Assembly: GCA_964036315.1 (NCBI GenBank)
Contig: OZ038480.1
Location: 13,274,805-13,338,804 of the forward strand
DNA from: Acanthosepion esculentum
Lineage: Eukaryota; Mollusca; Cephalopoda; Sepiida; Sepiidae
DNA length: 64,000 nucleotides
Direction: 5' to 3'
The translations under genes were made by a program, and so were the position numbers. Positions 10,850 through 21,751 of the stretch are shown in pieces (the stretch's first letter is position 1; every line of letters starts with the position of its first letter). The notes under the pieces were generated by a model. It worked only from the letters and a program-made list of their open reading frames with translations. It was not told the origin of the DNA and ran no database searches.

Positions 10850-11044
10850 TCATCCTTTTACAGTCGACATGGCTAAATCTAAGCGTAACTTCTGTGAAAA
10901 CATTTTCTTCTATCTCACTTCTCGTTTGTGGAACTCTCTTCCAGCTTATTGCTTTCTAAACCAAATCTGTTCCTAAAAATTTAAATGCAATGTCAATCAT
11001 TATCTTCCGATTTCTAAATTCTTATTCTTTTATTGTCCTTTCGT
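10850..11044 (+). pseudogene. LINE 3' end (family Q), copy 3
   Basis: Best copy of this tail: the translation reads SRLWNSLPAYCFLNQICS, a stop, then KFKCNVNHYL. S-R-x-W-N-x-L-P and F-K-x-x-V-x-x-Y-L are the usual end of LINE ORF2 after the RT domain. A premature stop and the absence of upstream RT make it a 5'-truncated pseudogene. Confidence 0.7.
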
Positions 11045-11310
11045 TTGACAAAACAACGTTGTTTGTTTTTTGTTTTTTATCTAATCTGGTTACAGCTTCG
11101 CTCGATACAGGAATCTTTTTAAGTGAAAACAGACTCTGCTTTGAGAGGATGTCTCAGCCGGAACGATTCGGAGCCGAGAAAATCGCTTTTTTTTTTTACT
11201 TGTACCTTTTATTTAACTTTTCCTCATGTTTTTTTTCTTAGAATTACTGTTATCTTTATGATGTCTACAGTCGTTTTAATCTTAAAATTGGGGCTATAAT
11301 AACTCTGGTA
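11045..11310 (+). repeat. Local duplication, right copy
   Basis: Direct repeat of 10,320-10,600. It has a different length of T-run and has lost about 15 bp after ATTTAACTTT. Confidence 0.88.
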
Positions 11311-11514
11311 TCATTCAAACGAACAACAATGTAATCATTGGTGTTTTAAAGAAGATTTTTAAGTATAAGTTTTGACAGTCCAAACATTTAAAGGCTTATT
11401 ATGAAAAACAAACAAACAAACAAGAACGAAATACAAACTACACATACATTGCATCGGTAGTCAGAAGAATTGGTCACATTGAAGATCTGATTATAATTTT
11501 TTTATGATAATTCT

Positions 11515-11880
11515 AAAGCTAATATTAGCCGTTTCATTATAAGGAAACATTCATCATTCATTGGCTGAGCGGCTTGTACTAAACTCGGTTGAAATTTATA
11601 AAATCTTTCTCTTGAAAAATTTTTCTCATAGGTTTCTCAGTAACAGTAGCTGTTATCGCTCTTTCCAGTACTTGATGTCGGTTTACTTCCTAACCTTTTA
11701 TTTGAAGTACTGTGGAATGTCAAGATTTTAATTATATCATTATTTTCTCTTCGAGCTACATGTAAAATCTATTTCAGTTCTTACTGCTATTTAACGACCT
11801 CAACTGATGTGGCTTCTGTTATCTGTTGCAGTTCTACGTCTTTGATTCTGTAGCAACAGTGCATTGTTTCATGCCTGTGT
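11515..11880 (+). repeat. Rep-F, copy 3 (most complete)
   Basis: AGCCGTTTCATTATAAGGAA, CATTCATCATTCATTGGC, TCTTTCCAGTACTTGATG, TTTACTTCCTAACCTTTT, CATTATTTTCTCTTCGAG and GTTCTACGTCTTTGATTC run in the same order as at 385-690 and 29,125-29,360. Confidence 0.7.
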
Positions 11881-11934
11881 TCATGGATATTAATGGGTTA
11901 AATGTAGAAAGCTATAATTAATACCGGATTATTT

Positions 11935-12080
11935 TTATTCTCTTCCTAGACTGGTTGCCAGTCACGGCTAAAGAGCTTAGTTCGGTCTACTATCTAACGC
12001 ATAGCGAGCAGGGGAATGGATTTATATCTTTCCAAAGAGTATTTGCGGAACGATCGCGACCGGATGTTGAACTCAGCACA
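11935..12080 (-). repeat. Rep-E fragment, copy 2
   Basis: GACTGGTTGCCAGTC, then CTATCTAACGCATAGCGAG, GATTTATATCTTTCC and GAGTATTTGCGG match the Rep-E body. Confidence 0.5.
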
Positions 12081-12640
12081 CCGGTTCCACTTGTTTAGTC
12101 GCCAACAGCTCAACTACGCGCACATTCAAATAACATATAATATTCAAATATAAAAACAAAGCGAATCTCACATGAAAAAAAAACATTTTGTATAATGTAC
12201 GTGATAAATCGATATTGTTAAAAACCACTGCCCATTTAAAATGTTTAAGAAATTCAGTTTAAATTTGTGAGAAAATTTTCAGGGCCGAAATCCACATCGT
12301 TTCTCTACTTCTAAAGTTAAAGAGCAGAGAAGACTGGGATCTTTTGCTATGGTTGGCTGACAGTCTAGGAGAAGGGCAACTCTGAATTTTTAAAAATAAA
12401 ACAATGGAGAAAGTAACGCCCTAGAAGTAATGGCAATTAATAGAAAATAAAGGAACGGATCTGTGGAGAGGCATGAGAGCATACATCCTGAAGGCAGGTG
12501 GTATTAATGAAAAGAATGATGAGATCGTCTCGCAGATGATTATTATTAAGGGCGTGAGTTCAATCCTAATCGGATGTGAATTGTACCTTAGTTTCTAATA
12601 GTACATTAATTTCCATTGAATTTCTATGTTTTCAATCTTT
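12081..12640. other. Unassigned sequence
   Basis: AT-rich; no feature recognised with confidence. Confidence 0.4.
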
Positions 12641-12644
12641 GCCC

Positions 12645-13195
12645 TATCCCGAAATAGTAATTTTCAAGCACGGCTCAGATATGGCACAAGGCCGAAAGTA
12701 TGGCGGACACACTGTGGGGATCGAACTCACTACTCAGTCGTAGCAGGTCAAGCAAGACAAGTTTTTTCTAACCATTACACCACGTCGATGTGCCCAGTGA
12801 TTTTCTAAGCTAGCTTAGATTTAAGACAAAAAGTATGGGGCACCTAGTGAGGATCGAACTGGCAACTCAGCTGTAATTGTTCTAGCAAGACAAGCTTTCT
12901 AACCATTACATCACGTCGAGATGTCCTTATTTTCCAAGCGTAGCTTAGATGTGACACAAGGCCGAAAGTATTGGGCACCCAGTGAGGATCGAACTCACTA
13001 CTCAGCCGTAATTGTTCTAGCAGGACAAGCTTTCTAACCATTACACTACACGAGGTGCCCTTATTTTCCAATCGTAGATCAGATGTGACACAAGGTCGAA
13101 AGTATGGGGCACCCAGTGAGGATCAAACTCAGTCGTAAATGGTCTAGCAAGACAAGCTTTCTAACCATTATACCACGTCGAGGTGTCCTTCCCTA
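12645..13195 (-). repeat. Tandem array of four tRNA-like units
   Basis: Four units about 134 bp apart: the GATCNAAC box starts at 12,719, 12,852, 12,987 and 13,121. On the minus strand each unit has a tRNA-like layout: GGCACCT as 5' acceptor arm, an A-box-like TGTAATGGTTAGAAAG, a B-box GTTCGATCC inside a GTGAG/CTCAC T-stem with a 7-nt loop, and GGTGCCC as 3' acceptor arm. The third unit (12,975-13,060) pairs 7-8 bp in the acceptor. The D arm is too long and the middle (about 30 nt) has no clear anticodon arm, so these are tRNA-derived repeats rather than tRNA genes. A linker (CATACTTTCGGCCTTGTGTC ... GGAAAATA) joins the units. Confidence 0.75.
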
Positions 13196-13269
13196 TCCCG
13201 ATATATGTAATCATTAACGTGAACAAAGGTATCCATATATTAAAAAAAAGAAGAAAAAAAAAAAATCAT

Positions 13270-13500
13270 TTCCCTACACGCAAGCCACCAATGATCCACT
13301 GCGTGGCATGACACTAGCGTTTACCGTTGGTGACCCTCTGTCTCCCGTGGCGTGGAATGTGACTACTGTGTTTCCTGGAAACTCTCCGCGTACCGGTAGA
13401 CGATGGCTCGTGTACTGGCACTGGTACACGTACCACACTTTGAGTAGCACTGCTCTGTCGTACCAAGAGTTTATGAATTTAAGCACAGTGCTTGATTAGT
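13270..13500. repeat. hAT-like end, copy 2 of a pair
   Basis: Same order of blocks as 10,600-10,835, with TACCACACTTTGAGTAGCA at the right end. Frames on both strands are open here (62-70 codons), but only because the sequence is GC-richer. Confidence 0.6.
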
Positions 13501-14259
13501 GGCAAGGTCTCATGATTTTACAGTCGATAAAGCTAAATATAAATATGCTAACATTTTCTACTATCACAAGATCAAGGTAGTCACTAGCTGAATGGACTAA
13601 AACTAAATAACACCATCAAAATTGATTTTGATATCTTGTGTTTATCGTTTTTTACCTTAAATGTTTTAAACTGTAAATAGACTACTTTGTCTTTTCATTG
13701 TGCATTTTATTGTGAAAATTGAACGGCCTTAAATTAAAAGTAGGAGTGGTCCATTTGAATTTTTTGAAGAGAGAATGATTCATTTGTTGAAAAAGGTTGA
13801 GAAGCACTGCCCTAAACCACTGTATTATCTGCCTTCGTTATCAGCTTCTTAAATTGTTAGGCTCTTTAAAAAAAATTGTCCCCCGTTATTGTTCCGAGGT
13901 TTTAATTTGTGGGTTCTTCCAAGGCAATATGCCTTTCATAACGCTATATCTGTAAAACATAAGAGATACTTAGACATGGTTATAAATGCCCAGATTATAA
14001 CGATAAAAAGTTGCTTTCGCATTATTCCTTAAAGATAGGCTTCTGAGTAGGGCTAAGTGATAGAGGGAAATACTTACATTCTACGAAAATAAAGCTTTGA
14101 TAAAACTTCGTGCCCCCCCAAAAAAAACGGTTTTCCATTGACATAAATTGGTAAATAATAAATATAGCATTGTATTAGTTTTAAATGTATTAGTTTTTAG
14201 AATGTTGCAAATATTAATTTCTTTCTGTTTTTGATAATTTCGCCTCAATAAAGGCAATA
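13501..14259. other. Unassigned sequence with a second hAT-like end
   Basis: GAAAAAGGTTGAGAAGCACTG at 13,788-13,810 resembles an inverted hAT terminal repeat and could close an element starting near 13,440. The rest shows no gene. Confidence 0.4.
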
Positions 14260-14490
14260 CAGCCACTAAGATGGAAGAGGTTACTGATTGTTAGTGAATA
14301 TTATGAAAAAAATCGATAAAGAAGAAAGGACAATATAAGAACAAGAATTTAGAAATTGGAAGATAATGACTGACATTACATTTAAATTTTTAAGAACAGA
14401 TTTGACTGGGAATCAAGATGCTGGAAGAGAATTCCACTAGAAATGCTACGTGGACCACCGGTGATCCACCTGGACCGCGTTGGGAAACTC
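14260..14490 (-). pseudogene. LINE 3' end (family Q), copy 4, with hAT-like end
   Basis: Minus strand reads TTGATTCCCAGTCAAATCTG, then TTAAAAATTTAAATGTAATG, matching 9,175-9,390. At 14,455-14,500 the minus strand reads CCAGAGTTTCCCAACGCGG, another hAT-type terminus. Confidence 0.55.
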
Positions 14491-15064
14491 TGGTTTAGAG
14501 GCTAAAAAGTTTTGTATCTGAATTCTTTACTCTTTCGCATCAGTAACTACCAATGTCATTTCGTTAATGACGATTGTAACATTTACATGGCAGCGGTCAA
14601 TCAGATGCGGGCGAGAAATAGCGAGACTTTAATGGCGAGTAACAATAATTACTGAGATGATGACTTTGGCAAACGCGATGTGAATATTGATGACGCATTT
14701 AGTAACTGACGTCGTCGACGGCTATTTTGCCCAATAGAATAAAGATAAGCTAACTAATGTCTCTGGGCTGAGGGAGCAAAAGATGTCAGGGTCAGTGCAT
14801 AATGACCAGAGACGAGGAAGTGAACGAGGAGGACCAGGCGGGGGACTACGCGTCTTGTTGAGGGTAGGGGCTTTGCTTGATTTTACACCATTTAATCTTA
14901 ATAAGGCACCGAAGAAGATTAGGATCATTGTAATTCGATTTTCAGCTCGAGTATCGAAGATCAAATTCGAGATTTCCAAATTGTTAGTAAAAGTGTAATT
15001 AGGTATGGAAACCCCTCTCTGCGGATTCGTCGTTGAAAAGGGAAAAGAGATCGGATCGAAAAAA
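14491..15064. other. Unassigned sequence
   Basis: Minus-strand frame 14,722-15,105 (127 codons) is open but has no domain motif and runs into the Mutator-like terminal repeat. I do not call it a gene. Confidence 0.35.
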
Positions 15065-15689
15065 TGTCCGAAAATATTTGTTCGAAAACAATTATTCGAA
15101 AACAATTATGCGAAAAACATTTATTCGAATTGTAAATTGTTTGAATGAAAATTAATCGAGAGGACAAGTATACTAAATGATAATTATTCGAAATGCGAAA
15201 TTCTTCATTGCAATATAAATGTAAATATTAATTTCCAGGACAAAAAAAGTTTGTGACTCGTGGGACAGCCATTGAGCAAACCTACACCATCAAGATCAAA
15301 AGCAGAAAGGCTCCCACAGCTACTAGTAAACAGAGAATGTTTATGGTTGTGGCTCGACTCCAGGAAGGTTTATAGACTTAGAAATGCATGTAACATCTAA
15401 GTAGTGAGGTTACTTCATATAAAAGACTGAATTAGATAGCTAACATTATAGTGTAATGACTCAACATATCAATACACGCCCCTATCAGTCAAGCCAATTA
15501 GATGGCTGTTCAAGCTTACTTAAGCTTGGGTATTACATTACATTCGTCTTGGAAGACGCACACGTATTTTTCAGGAAAAAAGTGCGTCTTGCAAGCCGGA
15601 AAATATGGTCTTCAAAAACAATTATTCTAAAATGATTTATTTGAATTGTAAATTGTTTGAATGAAATAGAACTGACAATTATACTAATT

Positions 15690-15975
15690 GTCCTCATCTT
15701 TGTCGCCATATTTATTACAACGTTTCGACCGTTGTACGCTCCGGCCTTCTTCAGGTGGATGGAATGTCGAACTGAAACCTTTATTTCGCTCACTGGGGTA
15801 GACGGTTCTAGTTCCACGTGCCATGTCTAATGGATGTCACTTATCAGTTATCTCCTGTTAATTCCCCTCTCAAAGTTCTACACTGTCTTAACCGGGTATT
15901 GAACTCACACCCTTTGGGTCCTGTGACCGGATCTAACTAACGACTTTATCCACTGTGCCATGTGTCCTACACAGA
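15690..15975 (-). mobile_element. SINE-D copy 3, nested in the MULE arm
   Basis: Minus strand: tRNA-like head with A-box TGGCACAGTGG and B-box GAGTTCAATACCC, a body, then CACCTGAAGAAGGCCGGAGC, ACAACGGTCGAAACGTTGT, CGACAAAGATGAGGACAAT. It interrupts the arm inside TATACTAAATGATAATTATT: TATACTAA remains on the left and GATACTAAATGATAATT on the right. ATACTAA is therefore duplicated, as for a target-primed insertion. Confidence 0.8.
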
Positions 15976-16039
15976 TACTAAATGATAATTATTTAAAATA
16001 TCTATGTTTGAAATACGTATCTGTTCTTGCTTTGAGTCA

Positions 16040-16259
16040 GTCAACGCTGATTTAACTAGGACTAAAAACTCCGTTGAAGAATGTCATAGGGCTTTTTTTA
16101 CAGGTGTCATCCCATCATCCCACAATATGGAAATTCTTAGACAATCTTAAACGAGAACAGGACTTGCAAGAAATTCATATTGCAAAAGTAAGAGCAGGCT
16201 GCCAAAATACCAAGAGCGCCAAGAAATACTGCGACGTAAATGAAAAACTTAACAATTAG
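16040..16259 (+). pseudogene. MULE transposase C-terminal fragment
   Basis: NSVEECHRAFF can be read at about 16,068-16,100. In another frame QVSSHHPTIWKFLDNLKREQ, DLQEIHIAKVRAG and KKYCDVNEKLNN end at 16,259. The N-x-x-E-x-W/C-H-R ... H-P-x-I-W-K-F-I-x-x-L-K-x-E-Q pattern is the C-terminal region of MULE transposases found with FLYWCH-type elements. One frameshift and the loss of the whole catalytic domain make it a remnant. Confidence 0.7.
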
Positions 16260-17104
16260 TGGCATCCTTTCACAAGTACTGTGCAATAGTTGACTATTTC
16301 TGTGCAGTATCGTATAACTTAAGATTATAAAGATTTTTTTCTTACTAAATTTGTGTTACTAATTTGTATTTCAAATAATTATCATTTGTGTATTTCCGAT
16401 TTTAATTTTTACATTTTTATTAAAAACTTTGTATTTTCGAATAATTATCATTTAGATTAATTGTCCTTTCGATTAATTTTCATTCAAACAATTTACAATT
16501 CGAAGAAATCTTTTTCGAATAATTGTTTTTGAATACCGTATTTTCGGGCTTGCAAGACGCACTTTTCCCTAAAAAATACGTGTGCGTCTTCCAAGATGAA
16601 TGTAAGGCAACGCCCAGGCTCAAGTATGCTTAAACAGCCATCAAATTGGCTTGACTGATAGGGGCGTGGATTGATGTGTTGAGTCATTACACTATAGTGT
16701 TAGCTATCTAATTCAGCCTTTTCTATGAAGTAACCTCAGTACTTAGCTGTTACAAGCATTTCCAAGTCTATAAACCTTCCTGAAGCCGAGCCACAAAATT
16801 AAACATTATCTGTTTACTAGCAGCTGCAGGAGCCTTTCTGCTCTTGATCTTGATGGTGTAGGTTTTCTGACTGTCGTGAAAATATCAGTTAACATCAGGC
16901 TGTCACACGAATCACAAACTTCTTTCGTCTCGGAAATTAATTTTTACTGCAATAAAGAATTTCGCATTTCGAATAATTATCATTTAGATTAATTGTTCTT
17001 TCGATTAATTTTCATTCAAACAATTTACAATTCGGATAAAATGTTTTTGAATAATTGTTTTCAAAAAATCTTTTCGAGCAATGATCAAAAGGATGTTTGC
17101 CAGT

Positions 17105-17560
17105 TTTATGGTTTGGCTTGTTTTACGGTATATCAACCTTAGTGGGTTATTTAATGCCGACAAGATTTTTATTGCTGTTAATTTTTTTTTTTTCAAAAAA
17201 GCATTTTATTAATATTTTTTCAAAAAATTATTGCTGGTAATAATGAATTGCTGGTAATAATTTTTCTTTAAAATCTTATTGCTCGTAATATTTTTTTAGT
17301 AAAATGTTTTACTTGTATTAAAACCTATTTTTACACGTTTTGACCCCAGTTTTGGAGTTAAATTTTTACCCATACCTGGGGCCCTAACATGTGCTACCAC
17401 CCCGTGTCAGAGTGGACCTGGGAACACCAGCAATTAAGAGAGGCTTCCACGCTACTCAAAACCTCTTGATCAGAGGCCTTGCTGTCGGATGTAGTTTGTC
17501 ATCATATCCGGTACGCGGATGTAGTTTACCGTCATACCCAGCGCCGCGCCAGTTGTAAAA
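17105..17560 (+). repeat. Rep-A, copy 2 (near full length)
   Basis: Starts TTTGGCTTGTTTTACGGTAT and ATCAACCTTAGTGGGTTATT, continues through five ATTGCTGGTAATAATTTT-type units, then CCCATACCTGGGGCCCTAA, GTGCTACCACCCC, AACACCAGCAATTAAGAG, CAGAGGCCTTGCTGTCGG, and ends with two terminal modules (GATGTAGTTTRTCATCATA, GATGTAGTTTACCGTCATA). Confidence 0.8.
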
Positions 17561-17789
17561 TTTCATTCAATTTGAGGGCATATGAAAATTAGTCTTAGTC
17601 TGGGATATTCTTCTTCAAGCCTCATGTTGACGTTCTGCATGAAGGTCGCATCAATACTGGAAAGAGCGATAACAGTGGACATGAGATATCTTGAATAAAA
17701 TATTTAAAAAGAATTAACCGACTATTGCACCGGCTATTCGCTCTATGAATTTCGAAAATTTTCATATGAGGAAATGGATAATTCTCCTT

Positions 17790-18240
17790 CTTCTTCTTCT
17801 TTGTGCCTTCAGGACGTCAGCGATGAAGGTTCTCCATAATTTCTTGTCCTTTGTAGCTCTTAGTAAATCCTGTCTTTTCGCTATCTCTCCTAATCCCTGT
17901 TCTGCTCACCACTTACACAAGATCTTTATGCAAATTATGCGCTGTTTTCCTCTGTGCCTCTTTCATTCGATATGCCCAGTGAAGGTCAAACTTTCTAAGC
18001 CCTCTTTTCTCATTATTTCACCTGCCTCTTTTTGGTACGATATATGTGTTCTTTTTGTATCCATTTTGTTCGATCCATCAGCATCCTTCTGTAGAACCAC
18101 ATTACCGTTGCTTCAAGACTCTTCTTCATCTGTAATGAGATCGTCCAGCATTCACTGCCATGGATGAGGAGGAGGTCTGATATTGCATAATGTTTCAGTT
18201 CTCTTTTCTTTGCTTCTAACGAGATTATCTGGTTCACTGG
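17790..18240 (-). pseudogene. LINE reverse transcriptase C-terminal region (family P)
   Basis: Minus strand frame from 18,237 reads LIHGSECWTISLQMKKSLEA, then VMWFYRRMLMDRTKW. After a frameshift EEGLESLTFTGHIE, KRHRGKQRI and LLRATKDKKLWRTFIADVL follow to about 17,800. This is the usual region after the RT domain in RTE/craniofacial-type LINEs, and it matches the plus-strand copy at 31,930-32,208. Multiple frameshifts and stops. Confidence 0.75.
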
Positions 18241-18824
18241 TTTAATAACAATTGTTGTTTTATAGGGAAGGTTTTTATCTTTAAGTCATTTTCTTCAAAC
18301 ATAGTTAACTATCAATTGTTGACAGACGGAATGGAAATGACTCTGCTTAGGATTTCGCTGGTTCTAGCATCCATTCCACTTTTCATACAGACGAGAATGT
18401 TTTGTTTAAGGTTCACCATCAACTACTTGATGTTTCACGAATCTGCAGTCTGAAATCTCCTGTCCAATGGCATTTTAGGTATGAAAAACAAAAACAGACC
18501 CTGGAAGGAAAAAATCTTGAAGCTAGCGCAGACCTGCTTGATGCGGTATTTTTCCGCACCCTAAAAAAAAAATGAAAACCTACCTTACATGTGCCAATTC
18601 CTTACACATGCGTGACAAGGTCCTCTCTAATAGTCTGTCAAGTTATATTAAAGGAGTACTACCGAGTCTCGCAATATAGAAGAAATTGATTAACACTATC
18701 ACAACTAACGATTAACACTACCCATATAATATATATATAGTGGACTCTCCCGTCGTATTCGACGTATGAGCGTCAAACAGCTCAGTTCCCAGGAACAGAC
18801 ACCAGCATATATGATTTTCTTATA
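18241..18824. other. Unassigned, possibly more decayed LINE
   Basis: The minus strand at 18,300-18,480 gives short LINE-like strings (for example VNLKQNILVCMKSG) but they are too broken to be sure. A short TA run is at 18,730. Confidence 0.3.
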
Positions 18825-19055
18825 GTGGTGAAGGATTTCTGCAGAACCAACCGGGCATTTGAAGGGTCAAATACACGTACCACAATGTCCCCAAACAACC
18901 TCCGTTGTCCTTCTCCTAGACCAGTTGTCATCCAAGGTTATAGAACACAGTCTGCCCTGCTATTTATACACAGTTGGAGGGAGAAGAAGAGGATTAATAC
19001 CTTTCCCAAGGGTATTAGCACGTAAGTGAATGTAATGGATTCGACTGGAATTCGA
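18825..19055 (-). repeat. Rep-E body, copy 3
   Basis: GACCAGTTGTCATCCAAGG, CTATTTATACACAGTTGGAG, ACCTTTCCCAAGGGTATTAG and GTAATGGATTCGACTGGAAT in the Rep-E order. Confidence 0.65.
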
Positions 19056-19060
<5 letters not shown>

Positions 19061-19140
<80 letters not shown>

Positions 19141-19158
19141 TATATATATATATATAAT
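19061..19158. repeat. (CA)n(TA)n microsatellite
   Basis: About 37 CA followed by TA repeats. Confidence 0.98.
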
Positions 19159-19223
19159 ATAATATGAATAAGATATAGATTAAACCCGAAAGAATAACAG
19201 CGTATGGAACATATAGGAAACGT

Positions 19224-19274
19224 TTATAAATTTGACAGGTTTCTCTTTTAATTAGACTTCATCAGAAATATTTG
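19224..19274 (-). ncRNA. Hammerhead-like motif
   Basis: Minus strand: AAATATTT, CTGATGA (19,259-19,265), helix II candidate TCT...AGA, GAAACCTGTC with cleavage-type triplet GTC (19,234-19,236), then AAATTTATA, which can pair with the preceding AAATATTT as helix I. Helix III is only 2 bp (AC/GU), as in minimal hammerheads of Penelope-like elements that act as dimers. Helix II is weak. Confidence 0.5.
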
Positions 19275-19354
19275 CGAAATTACAAGATTTTCTGTTAAAG
19301 CTTAAGTAAAAGTGAAACGTGTTACATTTATAAATATTACCTATTTATTCTTTA

Positions 19355-19360
<6 letters not shown>

Positions 19361-19451
<91 letters not shown>
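19361..19451. repeat. (TA)n(GT)n microsatellite
   Basis: About 24 TA then about 21 GT. Confidence 0.98.
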
Positions 19452-19453
<2 letters not shown>

Positions 19454-19589
19454 TTTGTATTTAGGCAGCAATCCTCCTTTCATGCACATTTCATTGAATA
19501 CGACAGACACGGTGCTTTTATTTAGTTTTTTATACAATTTCTCCTGCGATTTAATAATTTTTCTTTTCGGATGATAAATTATATAAAAA

Positions 19590-19660
19590 CTGTCTGAATG
19601 TTCTTTTATCTGAGCGCTTTCGGCTGTACATGTAGCCATTTTCAAGGATTAAATATTTTA
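19590..19660 (-). mobile_element. Repeat with degenerate hammerhead-like hairpin, copy 2
   Basis: Minus strand: TTGAAAATGGCTACATGTAC then AGCCGAAAGCGCTCAGAT, equivalent to 8,660-8,700. Confidence 0.5.
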
Positions 19661-20270
19661 AGTGCTAAATAAGAAATAGTTTGCTACATGTATGTTCTAT
19701 AAAATGTTTTCATTTTTGAAAACACGGTAAAGATATTGTGTCCATCTTCATAGTGATATTATGTGTCGTGAATCGTCTCCTGATTTACTTCATCAAGGTA
19801 AGTATAAGGATTTTATTTTGCAAAATCTATTCATAAATGGAAGTAGAAACAAAAACTGTCGTTTGATTTTAAGATTTTCTAATTTAAGAACGCTTATAGA
19901 TATTCTTCAGGCTAATTGTGAAAGTCAAAAATACACTATGAAGGATAATAAATGATTTAATTCAATACCTAATAAAAGAATGTGTCGAATTCTTGTTGAA
20001 TATTTTTCTCTTATTATTGTTTATCTTTATATACATTTTTATTCCATTTTTAATTTCATTTTTTTAATTTTTAGGGTCATATATTTTGGCTTAGAAAAGG
20101 AATATGTCTTTTAGAAATCCGGTGGTGGTGCGATTTACATTTTGGCAAGTTTCAATAGCGGCACTTTCAAGAATTTCCCGTCTAAGCAAGTTATTTTTCT
20201 CTTATAGCTGTGGTATACGTTAGATCGAAGTTGTGGTTGAACCTCTTTCAAATATATGAATGATGCGTTT
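19661..20270. other. Unassigned AT-rich sequence
   Basis: The 64-codon frame at 19,761-19,955 shows no family motif. Confidence 0.35.
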
Positions 20271-20644
20271 TGTTAAGGGGTCTCCCCATTTCACACAAAT
20301 GGACTCACCCAAGGTATACATATACTAGTAAATACCCGGAGAGTAGTGGTACGTTGATTCGAGACGGAACGACAGAAGAGTAGTAGAGTAAGTCACACAG
20401 AGAGACGGCGGCAAGCGTCACAGTTAGCGAGCACTTAGACTCAGTAAGGAGTCATCCGCGATACTTCAATACCAAGACTGTATATATATATATATATATA
20501 TATATTAGTGCTACTAACCCGCATTCCGGGATCTACTAACCCGTATTACCAGTTTGTAATATTACGTTAATACATTTATTTTCCTTATCCATTCCTGGCG
20601 TTTGTAATTCATTGATATCGGATTTCATCCCGGAATCCACAACA
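20271..20644 (+). mobile_element. Solo LTR (TGTTGTGG family), diverged copy
   Basis: Starts TGTTAAGGGGTCTCCCC and ends GGAATCCACAACA. It is the inverted, diverged relative of 37,919-38,242 (shared ACACAAxATGGACTC, GTATACxTATACT, CTACTAACCCGCATTCC, TACATTTATTTTCC). A (TA)n tract at 20,480-20,505 has grown inside it. Flanking 5-mers do not match, so the target duplication has decayed. Confidence 0.7.
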
Positions 20645-20831
20645 CATGTGATAAATTGTTGTGTATAAGATCCTTTTTACCATGAATTTGCATTCTTTAA
20701 TTTTAAAAATTTGAAATCCTGACGATATATCTGTTTATAAATACATTTTGCTAAATAAAATACTTACATTTGGCATGATGAATTCCTTCAGAGGAAGAAA
20801 CTTTTCGGTAAAGAATAGTTTTCCATTTGCT

Positions 20832-20837
<6 letters not shown>

Positions 20838-20909
<72 letters not shown>

Positions 20910-20935
20910 TAGATAGATAGATAGATAGGTAGATA
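20838..20935. repeat. (TA)n(GATA)n microsatellite
   Basis: About 35 TA followed by 5-6 TAGA units. Confidence 0.97.
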
Positions 20936-21112
20936 TGTATGTATGCTCCCAACAAACAGAAGTTTTTTTCTACTAACTTTTGTTTTTCTCCTGATGATGT
21001 CCATTCTGGCCTAAACTAGTCGAAGAACCTAATTGAAATAATAAAACAAAAAAATCTTAATATACAACCCAGTGTGACTGAAAATTTTTAAAATTTAATA
21101 TTTTACATTTTT

Positions 21113-21114
<2 letters not shown>

Positions 21115-21173
<59 letters not shown>
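21115..21173. repeat. (TA)n microsatellite
   Basis: About 29 TA dinucleotides. Confidence 0.98.
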
Positions 21174-21177
<4 letters not shown>

Positions 21178-21295
21178 TGAACATAGAAGTCAACACTTAG
21201 AGGCGACAGTGTGTTTCATGCTAGACGCAATCGTCAGGCGCCACGTCTAGCATGAAACAGACTGTCGCCTCTAAGTGTTGGCTTCTATTTTATAT
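21178..21295. ncRNA. Two hammerhead-like units in a palindrome
   Basis: The minus-strand unit (21,190-21,240) has CTGACGA (21,231-21,237), helix II TGC-GTCTA-GCA, GAAACACACTGTC and GCCTCTAAGTGTTGACTT. The plus-strand unit (21,241-21,290) repeats GTCTAGCATGAAACAGACTG and TCGCCTCTAAGTGTTGGCTT but has lost CTGACGA at the junction. The two form a long hairpin. Downstream, ACACGCTCTATCTCTGATAT is shared with 30,235-30,260. Confidence 0.6.
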
Positions 21296-21365
21296 TTACA
21301 CACGCTCTATCTCTGATATTGAGCACTTTACCCCATAGATATAGCACACCTTAAGACTATATTTC

Positions 21366-21368
<3 letters not shown>

Positions 21369-21430
<62 letters not shown>

Positions 21431-21440
21431 CATACATATG

Positions 21441-21495
<55 letters not shown>
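21369..21495. repeat. Two (TA)n tracts
   Basis: TA runs at 21,369-21,426 and 21,447-21,495, separated by ATACATACATATGTA. Confidence 0.97.
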
Positions 21496-21497
<2 letters not shown>

Positions 21498-21653
21498 GAG
21501 TGTGTGCGCCAGACTCTTAATTCTGAAGATCGAATTATATTATTAAACTGACAGTCATGATGTAGACTTGATTCTTGTTTCGACCTTTGTACAAATGACC
21601 TGTATCTGATATTGAACATTCTTAACCCATCATATTACTGCTTTTACAAATAC

Positions 21654-21654
<1 letters not shown>

Positions 21655-21751
<97 letters not shown>

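Larger units (their letters stand above)
15065..17085 (+). mobile_element. Mutator-like (MULE) element with long terminal inverted repeats
   Basis: Left arm (about 15,069-15,690 plus 15,975-16,000) and right arm (about 16,335-17,082) are inverted copies. Outer landmark AATTGTAAATTGTTTGAATG (15,135) mirrors CATTCAAACAATTTACAATT (17,012). ACACCATCAAGATCA mirrors TGATCTTGATGGTGT. AGCTAACATTATAGTGTAAT mirrors ATTACACTATAGTGTTAGCT. Between the arms lies a MULE-type transposase tail (separate entry). Long TIRs of hundreds of bases are typical of Mutator-like elements. Target duplications (9-11 bp expected) were not found by eye. A SINE-D copy is inserted in the left arm. Confidence 0.75.

Noticed and set aside
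14722..15105. 127-codon minus-strand frame as a gene
   Set aside because: Begins inside the MULE terminal repeat and shows no family signature.
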